Positions 1 through 13,059 are shown, counted from the first letter of the stretch. The stretch is DNA of 64,000 nucleotides from Stictocephala bisonia (GCA_035578905.1 JAQJVL010000536.1:496001-560000); one strand, 5' to 3'. Notes: a model not told the origin generated them from the sequence alone. Numbers and translations are program-made.

Positions 1-3000
1 GTTGTGTAAGAAAGTGTTGTCATCAATCCGTAGCCTACCCTCGGTAAGTTAATGACTTGCTTAAATAGAAAAAAGAAAGTCATAAAGGAAACGTTGTGTA
101 AGAAAGTGTTGTCATCAATCCGTAGCCCACCCTCGGTAGGTTAATGCCTTGCTTAAATAGAGAAAAGAAAGTAATAAAGAAACGTTGTGTAAGAAAGTGT
201 TGTCATAAATCCGTAGCCCACCCTCGGTAGGTCAATGCCTTGCATAAATAGAAAAAAGAAACTCATAAAGAAAAGGTTGTGTAAGAAAGTGTTGTCATCA
301 ATCCGTAGCCTACCCTCGGTAGGTTAATGACTTGCTTAAATAGAGAAAAGAAAGTAATAAAGAAACGTTGTGTAAGAAAGTGTTGTCATAAATCCGTAGC
401 CCACCCTCGGTAGGTCAATGCCTTGCATAAATAGAAAAAAGAAAGTCATAAAGAAAACGTTGTGTAAGAAAGTGTTGTCATCAATCCGTAGCCCACCCTC
501 GGTAGGTTAATGCCTTGCTTAAATAGAGAAAAACAAGTGATAAAGGAAACGTTGTGTAAGAAAGTGTTTTCATCAATCCGTAGCCCACCCTCGGTAGGTT
601 AATGCCTTGCTTAAATAGAAAAAAGAAAGTCATAAAGAAAACGTTGTGTAAGAAAGTGTTGTCATCAATCCGTAGCCCACCCTCGGTAGGTTAATACCTT
701 GCTTAAATAGAGAAAAGAAAGTGATAAAGGAAACGTTGTGTAAGAAAGTGTTGTCATCAATCCGTAGCCCACCCTCGGTAGGTCAATGCCTTGCTTAAAT
801 AGAAAAAAGAAAGTCATAAAGAAAACGTTGTGTAAGAAAGTGTTGTCATCAATCCGTAGCCCACCCTCGGTAGGTCAATGCCTTGCTTAAATAGAAAAAA
901 GAAAGTCATAAAGAAAACGTTGTGTAAGAAAGTGTTGTCATCAATCCGTAGCCCACCCTCGGTAGGTTAATGCATTGCTTAAATAGAAAAAAGAAAGTGA
1001 TAAAGAAAATGTTGTGTAAGAAAGTGTTGTCATCAATCCGTAGCCCACCCTCGGTAGGTTAATGCATTGCTTAAATAGAAAAAAGAAAGTGATAAAGGAA
1101 ACGTTGTGTAAGAAAGTGTTGTCATCAATCCGTAGCCCACCCTCGGTAGGTTAATGCATTGCTTAAATATAGAAAAGAAAGTGATAAAGGAAACGATGTG
1201 TAAGAAAGTGTTGTCATCAATCCGTAGCCCACCCTCGGTAGATTAATGCCTTGCTTAAATATAGAAAAGAAAGTGATAAAGGAAACGATGTGTAAGAAAG
1301 TGTTGTCATCAATCCGTAGTCCACCCTCTGTAGGTTAATGTCTTGCTTAAATATAGAAAAGAAAGTGATAAAGGAAACGATGTGTAAGAAAGTGTTGTCA
1401 TAAATCCGTAGCCCACCCTCGGTAGGTTAATGCCTTGCTTAAATATAGAAAAGAAAGTGATAAAGGAAACGATGTGTAAGAAAGTGTTGTTATCAATCCG
1501 TAGCCCACCCTCGGTAGGTTAATGCCTTGCTTAAATATAGAAAAGAAAGTGATAAAGGAAACGATATGTAAGAAAGTGTTGTCATCAATCCGTAGCCCAC
1601 CCTCGGTAGGTTAATGCCTTGCTTAAATAGAAAAAAGAAAGTGATAAAGGAAACATAGTGTAAGAAAATGTTGTCATCAATCCGTAGCCCACCCTCGGTA
1701 GGTCAATGCCTTGCTTAAATAGAAAAAAGAAAGTCATAAAGAAAACGTTGTGTAAGAAAGTGTTGTCATCAATCCGTAGCCCACCCTCGGTAGGTTAATG
1801 CCTTGCTTAAATAGAGAAAAGAAAGTGATAAAGGAAACATAGTGTAAGAAAGTGTTGTCATCAATCCGTAGCCCACCCTCGGTAGGTCAATGCTTTGCTT
1901 AAATAGAGAAAAGAAAGTGATAAAGGAAACATAGTGTAAGAAAGTGTTGTCATCAATCCGTAGCCCACCCTCGGTAGGTTAATGCCTTGCTTAAATAGAG
2001 AAAAGAAAGTGATAAAGGAAACATAGTGTAAGAAAGTGTTGTCATCAATCCGTAGCCCAACCTCGGTAGGTTAATGCCTTGCTTAAATAGAGAAAAGAAA
2101 GTCATAAAGAAAACGTTGTGTAAGAAAGTGTTGTCATCAATCCGTAGCCCACCCTCGGTAGGTTAATGCCTTGCTTAAATAGAGAAAAGAAAGTCATAAA
2201 GAAAACGTTGTGTAAGAAAGTGTTGTCATCAATCCGTAGCCCACCCTCGGTAGGTTAATGCCTTGCTTAAATAGAGAAAAGAAAGTGATAAAGGAAACAT
2301 AGTGTAAGAAAGTGTTGTCATCAATCCGTAGCCCACCCTCGGTAGGTTAATGCCTTGCTTAAATAGAGAAAAGAAAGTGATAAAGGAAACATAGTGTAAG
2401 AAAGTGTTGTCATCAATCCGTAGCCCACCCTCGGTAGGTCAATGCCTTGCTTAAATAGAAAAAAGAAAGTCATAAAGAAAACGTTGTGTAAGAAAGTGTT
2501 GTCATCAATCCGTAGCCCACCCTCGGTAGGTTAATGCCTTGCTTAAATATAGAAAAGAAAGTGATAAAGGAAACGTTGTGTAAGAAAGTGTTGTCATCAA
2601 TCCGTAGCCCACCCTCGGTAGGTCAATGCCTTGCTTAAATAGAAAAAAGAAAGTCATAAAGAAAACGTTGTGTAAGAAAGTGTTGTCATAAATCCGTAGC
2701 CCACCCTCGGTAGGTTAATGCCTTGCTTAAATAGAGAAAAGAAAGTGATAAAGGAAACATAGTGTAAGAAAGTGTTGTCATCAATCCGTAGCCCACCCTC
2801 GGTAGGTCAATGCCTTGCTTAAATAGAAAAAAGAAAGTCATAAAGAAAACGTTGTGTAAGAAAGTGTTGTCATCAATCCGTAGCCCACCCTCGGTAGGTT
2901 AATGCCTTGCTTAAATATAGAAAAGAAAGTGATAAAGGAAACGTTGTGTAAGAAAGTGTTGTCATCAATCCGTAGCCCACCCTCGGTAGGTCAATGCCTT

Positions 3001-3926
3001 GCTTAAATAGAAAAAAGAAAGTCATAAAGAAAACGTTGTGTAAGAAAGTGTTGTCATAAATCCGTAGCCCACCCTCGGTAGGTTAATGCCTTGCTTAAAT
3101 AGAGAAAAGAAAGTGATAAAGGAAACATAGTGTAAGAAAGTGTTGTCATCAATCCGTAGCCCACCCTCGGTAGGTTAATGCCTTGCTTAAATATAGAAAA
3201 GAAAGTGATAAAGGAAACGTTGTGTAAGAAAGTGTTGTCATCAATCCGTAGCCCACCCTCGGTAGGTCAATGCCTTGCTTAAATAGAAAAAAGAAAGTCA
3301 TAAAGAAAACGTTGTGTAAGAAAGTGTTGTTATCAATCCGTAGCCCACCCTCGGTAGGTCAATGCCTTGCTTAAATAGAAAAAAGAAAGTCATAAAGAAA
3401 ACGTTGTGTAAGAAAGTGTTGTCATCAATCCGTAGCCCACCCTCGGTAGGTTAATGCCTTGCTTAAATATAGAAAAGAAAGTGATAAAGGAAACGTTGTG
3501 TAAGAAAGTGTTGTCATCAATCCGTAGCCCACCCTCGGTAGGTCAATGCCTTGCTTAAATAGAAAAAAGAAAGTCATAAAGAAAACGTTGTGTAAGAAAG
3601 TGTTGTCATCAATCCGTAGCCCACCCTCGGTAGGTTAATGCCTTGCTTAAATAGAGAAAAGAAAGTGATAAAGGAAACATAGTGTAAGAAAGTGTTGTCA
3701 TCAATCCGTAGCCCACCCTCGGTAGGTCAATGCCTTGCTTAAATAGAAAAAAGAAAGTCATAAAGAAAACGTTGTGTAAGAAAGTGTTGTCATCAATCCG
3801 TAGCCCACCCTCGGTAGGTTAATGCCTTGCTTAAATAGAGAAAAGAAAGTGATAAAGGAAACGTTGTGTAAGAAAGTGTTGTCATCAATCCGTAGCCCAC
3901 CCTCGGTAGGTTAATGCCTTGCTTAA
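1..3926. repeat. 92-bp satellite array (Sat1)
   Basis: About 43 head-to-tail copies of a 92-bp monomer (an occasional 91-bp copy) begin GTTGTGTAAGAAAGTG and carry a conserved core around CATCAATCCGTAGCCC. The window starts inside the array, so its left end is unseen. Copies are highly similar. They differ in diagnostic positions: GTTAATG or GTCAATG, AGAAAAAAGAAAGTCATAAAG or AGAGAAAAGAAAGTGATAAAGG, and the junctions ACGTTGTG, ACATAGTG or ACGATGTG. Between roughly 2.4 and 3.2 kb these variants recur every four monomers; the CATAAATCC variant at 2685 and 3053 is 368 bp apart. I see no coding capacity. It may be pericentromeric or interstitial heterochromatin, but the sequence does not say which. 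Confidence 0.97.
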
Positions 3927-4420
3927 ATATAGAAATGAATGTAATGTAAGACTCTATAGTCATCAATGCTTAGCCTCATACTTCGGTAGGTCAATACCTT
4001 GATCAAATAAGGAAAGGAAAGTGATGAAGGATATGTAGTGTAATACAGTATTGTCATCGATCTATAGCCCTCCCATGATTAGGACTAATTTGTTGTTGAG
4101 ATAGATGCATGTAAAAATGGTTTTATCAACATGTAGCCCTCTCCTACTCAGGAGCAGTGTAATGCTGATTTACAGGCATGCAAGAGTTGAGAAATAAAGT
4201 AAGTGTTAAATAGTAAATCCCAATCTATCTGCAGCCCTACTCTTTATTTGGTGTTTTAGGGGTGTGGATAAGTAGTAAAGGAAGTAAGTGCTAAAGATCA
4301 AATCAATATCGATCTATAACTCTGCTCTTTAGTGGGCCATTTTGCTGCTTGGATAGAGACGTGGATAAGAGGTGAAAGGAAATAACAGTTCAATAATATT
4401 AACATCAATTGTTGTATTTG
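3927..4420. repeat. Degenerate edge of the 92-bp satellite
   Basis: Monomer-like segments continue past the homogeneous array with many substitutions and indels, for example GTCATCGATCTATAGCCC near 4052. This is the pattern expected when unequal exchange stops homogenising array ends. Several of these edge monomers resemble the 75-bp satellite at 15.3-21.4 kb more closely than they resemble the Sat1 consensus. Confidence 0.75.
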
Positions 4421-4439
4421 TGATATGAGAACGTTACAC

Positions 4440-4615
4440 ATTGAAAGGAGGTCATAAGCCATAACTAACCTGGTAACGACGGCCTAGAGGTAAATTCTTA
4501 AATACCACCAGTGACTAGGCAGGTGGGCTTCGTGCAAAGACAGGATCCCAACGGTGACTTATCAAAGGTCAATGTTGCTTGACGCCGTTATCCTCCTACA
4601 CCAGTTCCATATATA
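4440..4615 (+). repeat. Dispersed repeat, copy 1 (partner at 44.2 kb)
   Basis: A moderately GC-rich segment shares ordered blocks with 44170-44405: ACCAGTGACT/CGGGCAGGTGGG, then GACAGGATC/GACGGGATC, then GATGTTGCTCGACG-like and GTTATC blocks. The two copies are diverged and in the same orientation. I found no coding capacity or termini, so the family is unidentified. Confidence 0.6.
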
Positions 4616-6469
4616 ACGCAAATAGTTCTTGTAACATATTTTTTAATTTAAAATATATAGTAAGTAGTTCTTATAATAGTTTTATCGTTTTAAGTAGTCT
4701 AATAGTTTAAATATATTTTTCATTTTAATGTTATATTTTTAATACATTTTTCATTTTATATATCCTTACAAAAGTCTACTTTTTCATTTGATAAGAAAGT
4801 ATACAATACACATTATTCATTGGTATGTTGAATGGCCTTGGAAATATTTAGACACAGGTAGAAAGTGTTTTCTTATGTAGTTATTATAAATAGTAAAATT
4901 GTCATACATAGTTTACCTGGTTACATAAACTTTTTACTTATTTTTGTTAATAACAATGATCTAATACTACATAAAGTATGGTAGGTATATTATCCATAAC
5001 ATTTTACTTTGAGTAAAGGTACTGTGAATACAATCCACCATACAGCTTTCGAAATTCATAAATAATCATACAAACATTTATATGACTTATTATAATTTGA
5101 AGATTTTCGTAGCAGTAAAAATATTATTACCGTCAGGACTACTCTTTTTTTAAATATATTTGTTACAATGTATAGCATCTTGTATATGGAATTTGTTCAG
5201 ACTTATATAGTGTTACTAAACATTAAATAGTCTCTCCTTATTAAACATCGTGTTTCTGTAGACTTGAGCCCCACCTTTCTGTAACTTATTTTAACATTTA
5301 AATTTAAACTTTAGTATAGTCTTTAAACATTTATTTTTATTTAGCAATTAATTTTTTGCGGTAAATTCATACGGAGAAATATATTGTTGAGCGCATTTCT
5401 AAATAGGCAGAATATGTTTGTTGAATTAAAATTCAAAAATAATGCGTACGTTTTCCAAGTAGTTAAAGAAATGGTTTTTGCTTAAACAGTTTGTAGTCCA
5501 ACATAGTTTATTAAACTAAATAATTTATCATACATTTATTTACAGAGCAATATAATGGCACGTCATATCAGACGTTAAAACACTGTATGGTCACTATTGT
5601 ATATTTACCATAGTTTTTAAGTAAACTGTTTTAGCTTATAAATGTTAGTGTGCCTAATAAAATAAACTCTGTTGGTTAGTACATATAAACATTTATTTAC
5701 TAATCTGATGTAACAAAAAAAAAATTCATTTGGAGTTTTCTGTAAACTATTTTTCACATAAATATATTTTTCTTAAAATATATATAAATAAATAATCCTG
5801 AAAACTTCATTACAGGAAAGGCATATTTAAATTTAATTGCACATTAAGCTAATACTAATGTGTAATTTGAAAATTATAGAATAAGAAATTTGGCTCAACA
5901 CCTTTAAAATATTTAAAACTAATTTATGTTTATAAATAGCCAGTTTAATGCAGGTGAACAATGTTTGAAGCCTGGGAAGCGTTGTAATTTCATGGATGAC
6001 TTCATCACCAGTTTCAATCACCCCAAACAATGTAATATGCCAACGTACATTGAATGAAAGCTTTTGGGTTTCTATCTGTTTACAAAATTACAGTTTTTAT
6101 ATTTTCACCCTCATTCTCCTTTTTCCAGGATTCTGAATATTTGTATACCCTAAAAATAATGCAATATTCACCATGAAACGAGATAATATTTACTAGAAAA
6201 TACAATATTTATGTAATAAAAAATTTGGCGTATTGTTAATATACAATGTATCAATTTTTAATACTACGTTCTTAGACTATCACATAGGTCAAATGTACTA
6301 GTTTTATAAGTTCATTCCCAAAATCAAATTCAAATAACAATGTTTATATATATATATAATATAATAACATATTGTTACACAATAAAAAAATACCTTAACT
6401 ATAAAAAATATACTTTTTATAATCTAAAACTGAAACTAGAGAAGAATTTAAGATTATTACAAATTATTT
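4616..6469. other. AT-rich DNA, nothing recognisable
   Basis: Only short chance ORFs and homopolymer or TA runs are present. No repeat partner or exon-like segment was seen. Confidence 0.6.
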
Positions 6470-6810
6470 TAAGCACAAAAATGTTTCGTTTCATATTCCT
6501 AAATCCATTATAAACTTCCCAGAATTCAGGAAGTCTTGATTTAGTAATTTGTGAGAGAAGAATATTTATATAAATGGGAAGCATGTACTTCAAATGTTTC
6601 CGATACTCACATTTGTTAAGATATTTTCCGAACTTGCAAGGTGATTGAGACGTATATATCTACTATTCCAAATAAGTTGTTGTTTCTATAAGTAGCGTGA
6701 GGTTCAAAAACGTCCTGAAATATGTCTAAATATAAAACCCCCTCCTCCAAGCTAGAACTGAATATATATTGGAGGAGCAAGTGCTCAGAACTGGCGGTGA
6801 ATATATATTT
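6470..6810 (+). repeat. Old dispersed repeat, copy 1 (partner at 12.0 kb)
   Basis: This stretch matches 11990-12400 in ordered blocks: CATTATAAACTT/CATTGTAAACTT, GAAGAATATTT, CTCACATTTGTTAA, CTATTCC with a following GTT-rich stretch, and a terminal GGGGG/GGAGG...CTCAGAACTGG/CTCTGAACTGG...GGTGAATATA. The copies are in direct orientation and clearly diverged. Family and class are unknown. Confidence 0.5.
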
Positions 6811-8232
6811 TATTGTAGCTACGTCTCAACAAGAATAATTATAGCGGAATAAATATTCAAATTATCCATTTAGTATAAAATTATAGTGCAACACGAGAAA
6901 TTATTTCTTTAGTAATAATAGTTAATTGTTTTTCACCTGAAAACTTTTCTTTCGAAACACATTTTAACTTGACAAATTTAAAACACATACTTGATCAATT
7001 CTGTTAAATAATTTGTTGATCAGATAGTATTGAAATAAAAATATGTTATTTTTCCATACGTATAATATAAATGTATATTCCTTCCTTACACTATAATTAT
7101 ATTATACAAATACTGTTTCTTAGTTTCCTTAAGTAATATTGATAAATATAATGTCCACAAAGTTAGAAAATATTTATGTTATGTTTATAATGATTATCTT
7201 GGTACATGTATATTCATCAAAACTACACAGATTAAAAAAGTCTACGCTAATTATTTTTAATAAATCTGCAAGTCCTCCTTTCCTCTGTTACGTAGCAAAA
7301 TTTTATTTTACTGAGAATCTTTGACCTTCCATATTAACTATGATAATTTAGAAAATATAAACTCTTCCTAACAAAAGGTAGAAGGGTAGGATAAAGTTAC
7401 ACCGTGTTTTTCATCACAGAGACCTTTTTAATACAACAAGGGGTTCTTTATTATTCGTCGATAAGGGAACTCAATTTACAGGGTTGCCAAACTTCATCCC
7501 TTGGTCTCGATGGGAAACTAGTCAATCATTCTTTCAAATATTGAACCTATCAAGGGAAATATGTTCCAATAAGAAACTAGTTTTTTTTTTTTTTTAGTTT
7601 TGGTTGTTTTTCTATAAATTCACTTCAAGTTGGTATCTTTTAATCAAATAGTATGTAATATGCATTGAATAATATCAATATAATAGTTACTGCAATATAT
7701 GTAATATAAAGATGAATAACACAATAAACATTGTTCTTAACCCGTATTGTTGTACAAAAGATATTTTATCAAATTTTTATAACACTCAAGTATTAGTAAA
7801 GTTAAATAGTTGTTACAGTTAATAAAATATTTCATATTACTATTTATTATTTAGATAACAATGAGGTAATAAGGGAATATAATACTATAAATAGCCTAAT
7901 TGGATTGCAACCTACTGAGAGTACTAGTGCGAATAAGATGCACGAAGTAGTGGAAGTGAGAGAGAAAATAACTTAACTCCTATTTAATAGTTGTCATGAG
8001 GAAACTGGAGATGGACTTAATTTTATTCTTGCTGACTGTGGATTAGTAAACTCCGCTCTTTAAGTTAACAGCAGCAGTAATTGACTGGCTTTATCAACAC
8101 TAACGATTCAAGCAGAGAACCATTAAAATAAATAATTATTTCTTACTCGAAAGAATTATTAATAAAACAAGCACAATAAATACCATTGTAAACAAATTAT
8201 TAAAAATAAAACAAACTCAGCAGTTTATCGCT

Positions 8233-8233
<1 letters not shown>
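6811..8233. other. AT-rich DNA, nothing recognisable
   Basis: Contains short chance ORFs and a short poly-T near 7571. No exon or mobile-element signature was found. Confidence 0.55.

Positions 8234-8282
<49 letters not shown>
8234..8282. repeat. 49-bp poly-T tract
   Basis: An uninterrupted run of 49 T. A run this long could be the A-tail of a minus-strand retrocopy or a slippage product. Its exact length in an assembly is unreliable. Confidence 0.95.
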
Positions 8283-8286
<4 letters not shown>

Positions 8287-8380
8287 CGTATTACTGTTTC
8301 GGATGTTGAACACTGACCGAAACTTGAATTCTAAAGCTAACCACGCTCTTTTTGTACGGTGTAACGTTTGTCCTCCACTA

Positions 8381-8480
8381 CTCAAACCCAGTTAATAACC
8401 TCAATTATGCGATTCGCAAAGCAAAGAAAGATTATTTTGCAAAAAGGCTGATTTGTAAGTATTATAAATCCTTCTGGCGT
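8381..8480 (+). pseudogene. Possible LINE ORF2 relic
   Basis: The plus-strand frame reads NNLNYAIRKAKKDYF followed by KSFWRA. This resembles the basic linker between endonuclease and reverse transcriptase in many non-LTR retrotransposons, which typically has an IRKAKKxYF-like block and then a W about 20 residues later. The match is short, stands alone and lacks other LINE domains, so the call is tentative. Confidence 0.3.
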
Positions 8481-8669
8481 GCTGGTGAGGTAACCGGCAA
8501 TAATTTTAGCGAGTTTGGAGTAGAGAAAGCCGCACGCGCCAAGACAGCATGCTAGAGGTACCTAAAGTCAGACTCGAGGTAGGAAGGAATGCCTTTCTTA
8601 CTTTGCTCCCCATATTTACAACGGGATTCAATAGAATTTCAAAGCACTCAGCTATGTATCTTTTTAAAC

Positions 8670-9546
8670 TTAACCCTCCGATGGTTTAATGTCGAAAAAT
8701 CGACCTTTACAACGTATCTGCCATGGTTTAGAGTCGAAAAATCGACCTTCACTATTTCGTTTCTTACGGGTGTTCATCCTTCACTAAACATCCTATATCA
8801 TATGTCATTTGAAACAGCTGGTTCTACTGTTTAGTCTGGTGAAAGTTTTATTTGGATGGCGTTGGCCTAGACTAAAAAAATACAATTCCATAATTGACAG
8901 TTCCAACTGTCAGCACACCATTGTTGTTTACTACTGTGTCGCATCTTCGTTGTTTTGGTCGTAATAATGTTTCGTTTTAGTGATTTTTACGTGAAAATGT
9001 CTGAATTACATACGAGTGAGATTGATAGGGAGTTGTTCAATGATTCTGGAGACTCCAAATTACAACACTTCTGGAGACCATCTAGGGGTAACAGGAAAAG
9101 AAGAGCTCCCATCAGCGGGAGTGAGTCAGATTGAGCGGTTTTCACCATTGCGCCTGTATAGTTTTTTGTACATAACTTATTTATTTCAGTAATGAAGTCC
9201 TTATAAGTTTATATTTTCTTATTCCGTTATAAATTCTGCACAAAAGGGCTATCTTAGAATTTTTTTATTGTACATAGTGAAAATTTTGTGTGTGTGTAAA
9301 GTGTGAAAAACATTGTGGATTTTCTTCTTCTTCTTATTCTCTCCGTTAAAGAAAATCCCAAACTACTTGTTAAGTCATTTTGAAATACATATAATAATAC
9401 TCCATAGTTTTATGACCTAAATGATGTATAATAAGCCCTATTTAGATAAAAAATAAATTTTTTACAGATTTTTAAAAATAAGGCTGCAAATTGGCAAAAA
9501 TGGGCTGAACCACCATAGGTAAAATAGTGAACCATCGGAGGGTTAA
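8670..9546 (+). mobile_element. Non-autonomous piggyBac-type element with TTAA duplications
   Basis: TTAA at 8670-8673 is followed by the terminal inverted repeat CCCTCCGATGGTT (8674-8686). Its reverse complement AACCATCGGAGGG ends at 9542 and is followed by TTAA at 9543-9546. TTAA duplications and a CCC-starting TIR are hallmarks of the piggyBac superfamily. The 869-bp body is far shorter than an autonomous element of about 2.5 kb. A 27-bp subterminal block containing the palindrome TCGAAAAATCGA is repeated at 8681 and 8723. Inside lies a 55-codon relic of a transposase N-terminus. The element therefore looks like an internally deleted derivative with both ends kept, mobilisable only in trans. 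Confidence 0.85.
8967..9134 (+). pseudogene. Truncated piggyBac transposase N-terminus
   Basis: ATG at 8967 opens a 55-codon frame that ends in TGA at 9132-9134. The predicted peptide starts MFRFSDF. A second methionine at codon 11 begins MSELHTSEIDRELFNDSGD, an acidic, S/D/E-rich stretch like those that precede the catalytic domain in piggyBac transposases. A basic RGNRKRR patch and GSESD close the frame. No DDD catalytic domain follows. The downstream 400 bp are AT-rich and look like 3' UTR. I infer the catalytic core was lost by internal deletion. The homology is based on context and composition, not on a diagnostic motif. Confidence 0.55.
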
Positions 9547-11989
9547 GCTACATTTGGAATATGATTATTTTAAAATGTAAGTTATATTTTCTTTGTTGAT
9601 TTTGGACTAGTACTTGACAATATATATGTAAGTTTTGTATCACTTGAGTTAAAAAAAAAATAAATAAATAAATAAACTGAATGTTGAAAAACACTCCAAC
9701 TAAAGACGTTATTTATACGCTTAATATTACGTGAAGTTGCCATATATGTCTGGTGTAATTATAAAATGTAATAACACGTAATGTAATAACCATTTACTTA
9801 CAAAACTTTCATAACCATACCAACAATTTTAGTATTTATCTTGGAATTTATAAGGTGTTGGAAATTCATTACAGTTCATTTGAATATAAACATCATACTA
9901 TAAGTATTTCAAGTCCATCATAATGAAATCAATCATCATGGAAATCAAACGTAAAACATAGTAAATGGGACTGAAATATGCAAGACGTTGGCAGAGTAAG
10001 AAAAAATCTCAAGATTTAAACTTCTATAAAAAATCTAAAAAAAATAATAATTTGTTAATTCAGAATGTACAAATATGTATTTAAAAACTAAAGCCTGGAA
10101 TTAAAGGCTTAGAACTGCAGAGTTCAGGGTAGTAACGATTTATTATACACAATTATTTATAAACAGTCTACTAATACTACCCTATTAATTACTACCCTAC
10201 TAGCAGGAGGGTGGGGGTAGCACAGACCACTAATGATTATCGTTACTGCCAGTCACAACTTTTCAACGAATTTCTTTCGTTTGTGCAGTTAAATGTTTAT
10301 TATATCCTACTAAGTGAGGCCAAATTACTAAATACTGATTGGCACTAAAAATATTTATAAAATTCCTTACTTTAAATAAAGAAGTATTATAGAAATATCT
10401 AGGAAGTATTAGTTATTAATATTGTTTAAAATTATATTTATATTTATAAATTAGTTTATCTTACCAATAAAATAATTACATTTTAAAAATAAGTAGTGTT
10501 GAAATAAAAATATTATAAAATAAGTATTAAACTTTTATATTCAAATGAAAGGGGAAAATAGTCATTAACACTTGGTTGTTAAAAAAGAAGGGATAATTAA
10601 CAAATTATGATTGATATTGTAAATCCACTTTTATCTAATTTATAAAAGATAAAAGCACTCTTTTCACCCAGCGTTTACAAATTACTTGATGCGATTGACA
10701 CTCGGAGAGTTTGATGGATGACAGACAATTAGCCAGTTGTATTTGAAGCCTAAAAGGTTAAAAACGTCTGGCTAAACAACAACAGACTCAACTTGTTGGA
10801 AAATCTTGGCTTTTTACTTAAATATTCTTCAACAATAACACGTTCATACGTTATGGAACCTTTCATTTTATCTAATAATTCCAATTTGATTAATATTTGT
10901 TAATATAAGGAGTATATTTGTTCTAATTACGATTTAGAGAGTTTCATATGATGGTTTGTTTACCACCGATTTGTTCAGTGTCCACCACTAGTAACGATGT
11001 ACTTGTGTTTTTTTTATTTTACATAAAAAACTAGGTGACAACCCTGCACGTTTTGCGTGCCAACCCCGTCACTTATTTCTGCGGCCTCGCCTTTGAAGTC
11101 TGCCTTTAGCCCCTTTGGACCACTCGGTCCGCGCCCTTACCGAGATACTCTGTACAGCCCTAATTGTGAGTCTCGTCTGATTAAATTTATTGCTTGTAAA
11201 ATGAAATCAATCAATTATTGACTGATTTTAATTTAAAATCAGTAAGTTCACATCAATTTCTTAGTTATATATTTGTACCTTTAGGGCAGTTTTGCACATT
11301 TTACAGTTCAAGGGTAGGAGAGATGGGGTGCTCTTACAAATTAAGTAAAACACACTGATTGCTCTGGTAGTTAATATAATAACTACCGTATACAATAATG
11401 TACATTTTCACACAATACTTCCATTACTTCCGAAAATATACATTTAATTGTGATTGTGATTTTTCGCAATAGAATATGTATTGATTATATAGTAAATGAA
11501 AGCATTTTGAACCCACTATCAGTGAACATATAACGGTTAAATGTCATTGAATAAGCATAGAATTATTTCAACATCTACATAAGTTCTTTCTACGTATTAG
11601 TTTATGTTTCGTAAATGTAACACATTTTTCTTCTTTTTACGTTACATTTATTAATTGGAATTAGGTACCCTAAAAGTCACCAAGCCTAAGATAGCTTAGC
11701 ATTAGTGAATATTTAGGTAAGCCTTATTAGTATTATTTTAAATGTATAATATTACAAACCAAAATACATGAAATAAAAAACAAACTTTTTAAACCAAACG
11801 TACTATTTAAACTTGAATAAATTACTTTTAGAAGGAACCCAGTGGTATGAAAACTCATAATTTTAAAAACTTTGTACTTTTATAACTGTAAAAATAATAA
11901 TTTTTCTATACAGGAAGGTATTAGAATATGTAGTTTATAGGGTTTTATCAAACTTAATATGTCATCTAAGATTATTTCATATTTTCTAA
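9547..11989. other. AT-rich DNA, no gene seen
   Basis: Mostly featureless. A short C-rich stretch near 11035-11165 stands out from the AT background but shows no ORF, repeat partner or RNA signature that I can name. Confidence 0.5.
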
Positions 11990-12400
11990 GCAGATAATTT
12001 GTTTGCTACCCGTCCCCAAAATCATTGTAAACTTTTCGGATTTCGGGAATTCTTAATTTGTTAACTTGTAGTTTCAACAAGAATAAATGCTAGACTTACT
12101 GCTCAAAGAGAAGAATATTTGAAGGCATGTGAAGCTTACATTTATATTCTTCTGATCCTCACATTTGTTAATATTTTTTCCATACCATCGAGGGGCTTGA
12201 CACATATTTTTCTATATATGTACTATTCCGAGTTCGTTATTGTTTTTATCATTAGCGAGAGGTGTAAACACTTACTGAAAGAAAAAAAATTTAAATATAT
12301 TTATTCATACTAAATGATAAACTACAATCAAAACTGCCTATAGCTAAAAATATAAAATGATGTTGGTGGAGGGGGCTCTGAACTGGGGGTGAATATAAGT
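11990..12400 (+). repeat. Old dispersed repeat, copy 2 (partner at 6.5 kb)
   Basis: Shares ordered, diverged blocks with 6470-6810 (GAAGAATATTTGAAGG, CTCACATTTGTTAATA, CTATTCC, GGGGCTCTGAACTGGGGGTG). This copy is slightly longer. No coding content. Confidence 0.5.
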
Positions 12401-13050
12401 AGTTGTAATGTTTAATATAATTCATAAGTTTTTAATAAAAAAATATTTAATTAATATTTTTTCAAATTTTATGTTTTTATAAACAATAATAGGATATTAA
12501 GAGTATAGGTATTTTTTCTTCAAGCTTTTATAAAATATTCTATAATTTATGTTAAAATCAGTCCTTGTACCAATTTGGTTAACTTAACTAAAAGGATCAC
12601 ATTTATATTCTTTGTACTAAATCAAACTATATATTACTAATAATTTCATAAAATGAAAAAATATTTGTTTATTATTGTCTTACAGTTTGTGTTATTACAG
12701 ACCATTTAAAGAGCGGTATTTTTTTTAATAACCTAAACTGTACGATTGAAACAACACAATCACAAGTTATTATCACTACATAATTTATTTTATTTACTCC
12801 TAGGTTGTGATTGAGTAAAGTATAAAAAAATTAAATATCATAACAATGTATGTTAGTGAATGTTCAATGCAATAAGGTATAAGTTACATGAATTTCCTTT
12901 ATTGTACCTAAGAATTGTATGATACATCAGAATAAACGTAACGTATTTTAATTTTATTCTATATAGTTCTTCGGAGTGATATTCATCTATTGTTATCAAA
13001 TCATTAAAAAAATACGTATAATTGAAAGGATAGAATATTTTCCGACCCAT
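12401..13050. other. AT-rich DNA, nothing recognisable
   Basis: Short chance ORFs only. No repeat or exon signal was noticed. Confidence 0.5.
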
Positions 13051-13059
13051 ACAACCCAT

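Noticed and set aside
1..3926. CRISPR array interpretation of the 92-bp repeats
   Set aside because: Repeats are contiguous 92-bp tandem monomers without unique spacers, and the surrounding DNA is eukaryotic.
8589..8834. Plus-strand 81-codon ORF across the piggyBac left end
   Set aside because: It crosses the TTAA junction and translates the subterminal repeats (VEKSTFT twice), so it is a chance frame.
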